Source: CANKHA01 sp035699705
GTDB lineage: Bacteria; Pseudomonadota; Alphaproteobacteria; Rhizobiales; Xanthobacteraceae
NCBI GenBank assembly: GCA_035699705.1
Contig: DASSPI010000076.1
Location: forward strand, 1 to 25,654
Length of the DNA: 25,654 bases
Direction: 5' to 3'
The number at the start of each line of letters is the position of its first letter. Position 1 is the stretch's first letter. Both the position numbers and the translations under genes were made by a program. Positions 23,991 to 25,654 of the stretch are shown here, one piece after another. The notes under the pieces are model-generated. The model was given only the letters and a program-made list of their open reading frames with translations. It did not search any database and had not been told where the DNA came from.

Positions 23991-25550
23991 TTATTTCGGC
24001 GCGCTGGCTTCGGGCTCGACATAGCGCGGAAACACCGCCGCCGGGGCCGGCAGCTTTGAACCGGGCGCCAGCCGCTGGCCGCCGCCGAGCCGGCTGAAGT
24101 CGCGTTGACCGTCCGGCACCGCCAATAGATCGAGCAGCTTTTTCGCCGATCCCGGCATAAAAGGCTGCGCCAGAATGGCGACCTGCCGGATCACTTCCGC
24201 GGTCACGTAAAGGATGGTGCCCATGCGCGCCGGGTCGGTCTTGGCGGCCGCCCAGGGCGCCTCGCCGGCGAAATAACGGTTGGCTTCCGCCACCACGTCC
24301 CAGACCTGATTCAAGACCTGGTTCAGCTGCTGCGTCTTCATCTGCTCGCGCGCGTTGCCGATCATGGCATCCGCCGACGCCAATATGGCCTTGTCGGTCT
24401 CGCTGAATTCTCCCGGCTGCGGCAGCACGCCGCCCAGCTGCTTGCCGATCATCGAGAGCGAGCGTTGCGCCAGGTTGCCGAGATCGTTGGCGAGATCGGC
24501 GTTGGTCCGGTTGACGATCGCTTCGTGGCTATAGGTGCCGTCCTGCCCGAACTGCACCTCGCGCAACAGGAAGTAGCGCAGCGGATCGACGCCATACGCG
24601 TCGGCCAGGGCGAAAGGATCGATCACGTTGCCGACCGACTTCGACATTTTCTCTCCGCGGTTGAACAGAAAGCCGTGGCCAAAAACGCGGCGCGGCAGCT
24701 CGATGCCCGCCGACATCAGGAAGGCCGGCCAATAGACCGCGTGGAAACGCACGATGTCCTTGCCGATGACATGCAGAGCGGCCGGCCAATAGCGCCTGTA
24801 TTGCTCGCTTTGGGTATCGGGAAAGCCGACGCCGGTAATGTAATTGGTCAGCGCGTCCACCCACACATACATGATGTGCTTGGGATTGCCCGGTACCGGG
24901 ATGCCCCAGTCGAAGGTGGTGCGCGAGATCGACAGATCCTGCAGTCCGCCGCGCACGAAGCTCGCCACTTCGTTCAGCCGTTCCTTCGGCAGCACGAAAT
25001 CCGGCTGCCGCCTGTAGAGTTCGAGCAGCTTGTTCTGATAGGCGGAGAGCCTGAAGAAATAACTCTCCTCCTCCACCCATTCCACCGGCGTGCCTTGCGA
25101 GCCCATGCGCACGCCGGCTTGCGTGACGGTCGTCTCGCTCTCGTCGTAGAAAGCTTCGTCGCGTACCGAGTACCAGCCGGCGTATTTCGACAGATAGATA
25201 TCGCCGGCTTTCTCCATCCGCTCCCAGATGGCGGCGGAGGAGCGGCGATGCCGTTCCTCGGTGGTGCGGATGAAATCGTCGTTGGAGCAATCCATCCGCT
25301 TCACCATGTCCTGGAAGCGCGGCACGTTGCGCTCGACCAGTTGCGCGGGAGTGATCCCCTCCTTCACGGCGGTCTGCTGCATCTTCTGGCCATGCTCGTC
25401 GGTGCCGGTGAGGAAATAGACGTCGTAGCCATCGAGCCGCATGAAGCGCGCGATGGCGTCGGTCGCGATCGCCTCATAGGCGTGGCCGATATGCGGCGCG
25501 CCATTGGGATAGGAGATCGCGGTGGTGATGTAGAAGCTTGGCTTGGCCAT
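23991..25550 (-). CDS. metG: methionyl-tRNA synthetase
   Basis: A 519-residue class I synthetase charging tRNA-Met. The HIGH motif is at residues 20-23 (PHIGHAYEA) and KMSKS at 301-305 (GEKMSKSVGN). The insert that carries zinc-binding cysteines in E. coli MetG reads KYAGWYSVRDEAFYDESE here, so this is the zinc-free form common in alphaproteobacteria. There is no C-terminal tRNA-binding EMAP-like domain, in line with the 519-residue length. The ATG at 25550 begins the Rossmann domain directly; the Shine-Dalgarno sequence is weak. It leads the metG-tatD-MBL unit, and a few codons upstream may belong to holB, the usual neighbour. Confidence 0.97.
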   Translation of the reverse strand: MAKPSFYITTAISYPNGAPHIGHAYEAIATDAIARFMRLDGYDVYFLTGTDEHGQKMQQTAVKEGITPAQLVERNVPRFQDMVKRMDCSNDDFIRTTEERHRRSSAAIWERMEKAGDIYLSKYAGWYSVRDEAFYDESETTVTQAGVRMGSQGTPVEWVEEESYFFRLSAYQNKLLELYRRQPDFVLPKERLNEVASFVRGGLQDLSISRTTFDWGIPVPGNPKHIMYVWVDALTNYITGVGFPDTQSEQYRRYWPAALHVIGKDIVRFHAVYWPAFLMSAGIELPRRVFGHGFLFNRGEKMSKSVGNVIDPFALADAYGVDPLRYFLLREVQFGQDGTYSHEAIVNRTNADLANDLGNLAQRSLSMIGKQLGGVLPQPGEFSETDKAILASADAMIGNAREQMKTQQLNQVLNQVWDVVAEANRYFAGEAPWAAAKTDPARMGTILYVTAEVIRQVAILAQPFMPGSAKKLLDLLAVPDGQRDFSRLGGGQRLAPGSKLPAPAAVFPRYVEPEASAPK

Positions 25551-25628
25551 TACGGACGCTGCATGTTTGGTTGAGCGCTGTTGGTGCCTACAGAATGCGG
25601 GGAAATCAAGAGCCGGGCAGATCAGGCA

Positions 25629-25654
25629 CTAGCGCGCGGTCTCGGCAAGCACGG
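25629..25654 (-). CDS. possible 3' end of holB (DNA polymerase III delta-prime), partial
   Basis: One minus-strand frame reads VLAETAR and then TAG, entering from the window edge 78 nt upstream of metG. In Hyphomicrobiales tmk-holB commonly precedes metG. Eight codons cannot prove this; the call rests on position. Confidence 0.25.

Overview
The window is a GC-rich chromosomal segment from an alphaproteobacterium, most likely Hyphomicrobiales (Rhizobiales) of Xanthobacteraceae/Bradyrhizobiaceae type. The grounds are the dusB(nifR3)-ntrB-ntrC-ntrY-ntrX block followed by a D-amino-acid aminotransferase, hfq, hflX and mazG, a fused ispDF, a tail-less CinA/PncC beside ispDF, lipA followed by a Coq10/RatA gene, and several TctC (Bug)-type solute receptors. 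The taxonomic call comes from gene order and protein signatures, not from a search.

Layout. 1-692 (-): start of a Bug receptor, cut by the window edge. 796-1341 (-): first CinA/PncC paralogue. 1451-3179 (+): small GlsB/YeaQ-type membrane protein, lipoyl synthase lipA, and a Coq10/RatA START-like protein. 3176-4857 (-): second CinA/PncC gene downstream of bifunctional ispDF; its stop codon overlaps the stop of the Coq10 gene. 5018-12491 (+): nitrogen-control block dusB-ntrB-ntrC (ATGA overlaps) then ntrY-ntrX. 12595-15231 (+): D-amino-acid aminotransferase, hfq, and hflX, which starts with TTG directly after the hfq stop. 15267-19775 (+): accessory cluster of a GlcG/HbpS-like protein, an NMT1/THI5-type periplasmic-binding-fold protein without signal peptide, a ThDP-dependent enzyme coupled to it by a GTGA overlap, and a Bug receptor with an extra C-terminal beta-rich domain. 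19807-21587 (-): mazG with a 4,5-dihydroxyphthalate-decarboxylase-like gene 5 nt downstream. 21653-22195 (-): dps. 22385-25550 (-): metG-tatD-metallo-beta-lactamase-fold hydrolase. A few codons that may be the end of holB lie at the right edge.

How they work together. NtrB/NtrC is the sigma-54-linked nitrogen-response pair. NtrY is a membrane kinase for NtrX, whose AAA+ domain lacks the GAFTGA loop, so it should not work as a classical sigma-54 activator. Hfq and HflX are global RNA and ribosome factors. LipA, IspDF, MetG, TatD, MazG and Dps are housekeeping or stress genes.

The least ordinary part is the 5.5 kb between hflX and mazG. It holds three binding-protein-fold genes and a ThDP enzyme of unknown substrate, with no permease, ATPase or transposase. 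It looks like an uncharacterised carbon-compound uptake or conversion module inserted in a conserved neighbourhood; its substrate cannot be read from sequence.

No tRNA, rRNA, CRISPR array, insertion sequence or prophage gene was seen. No gene-free stretch exceeds 300 bases. The longest are 22196-22384 (two hairpins and a possible minus-strand terminator), 4858-5017 (divergent ispDF/dusB promoter region with a 15-bp palindrome), 13453-13605 (hfq leader), 8745-8861 (ntrY promoter region) and 12492-12594 (imperfect palindromic repeat).
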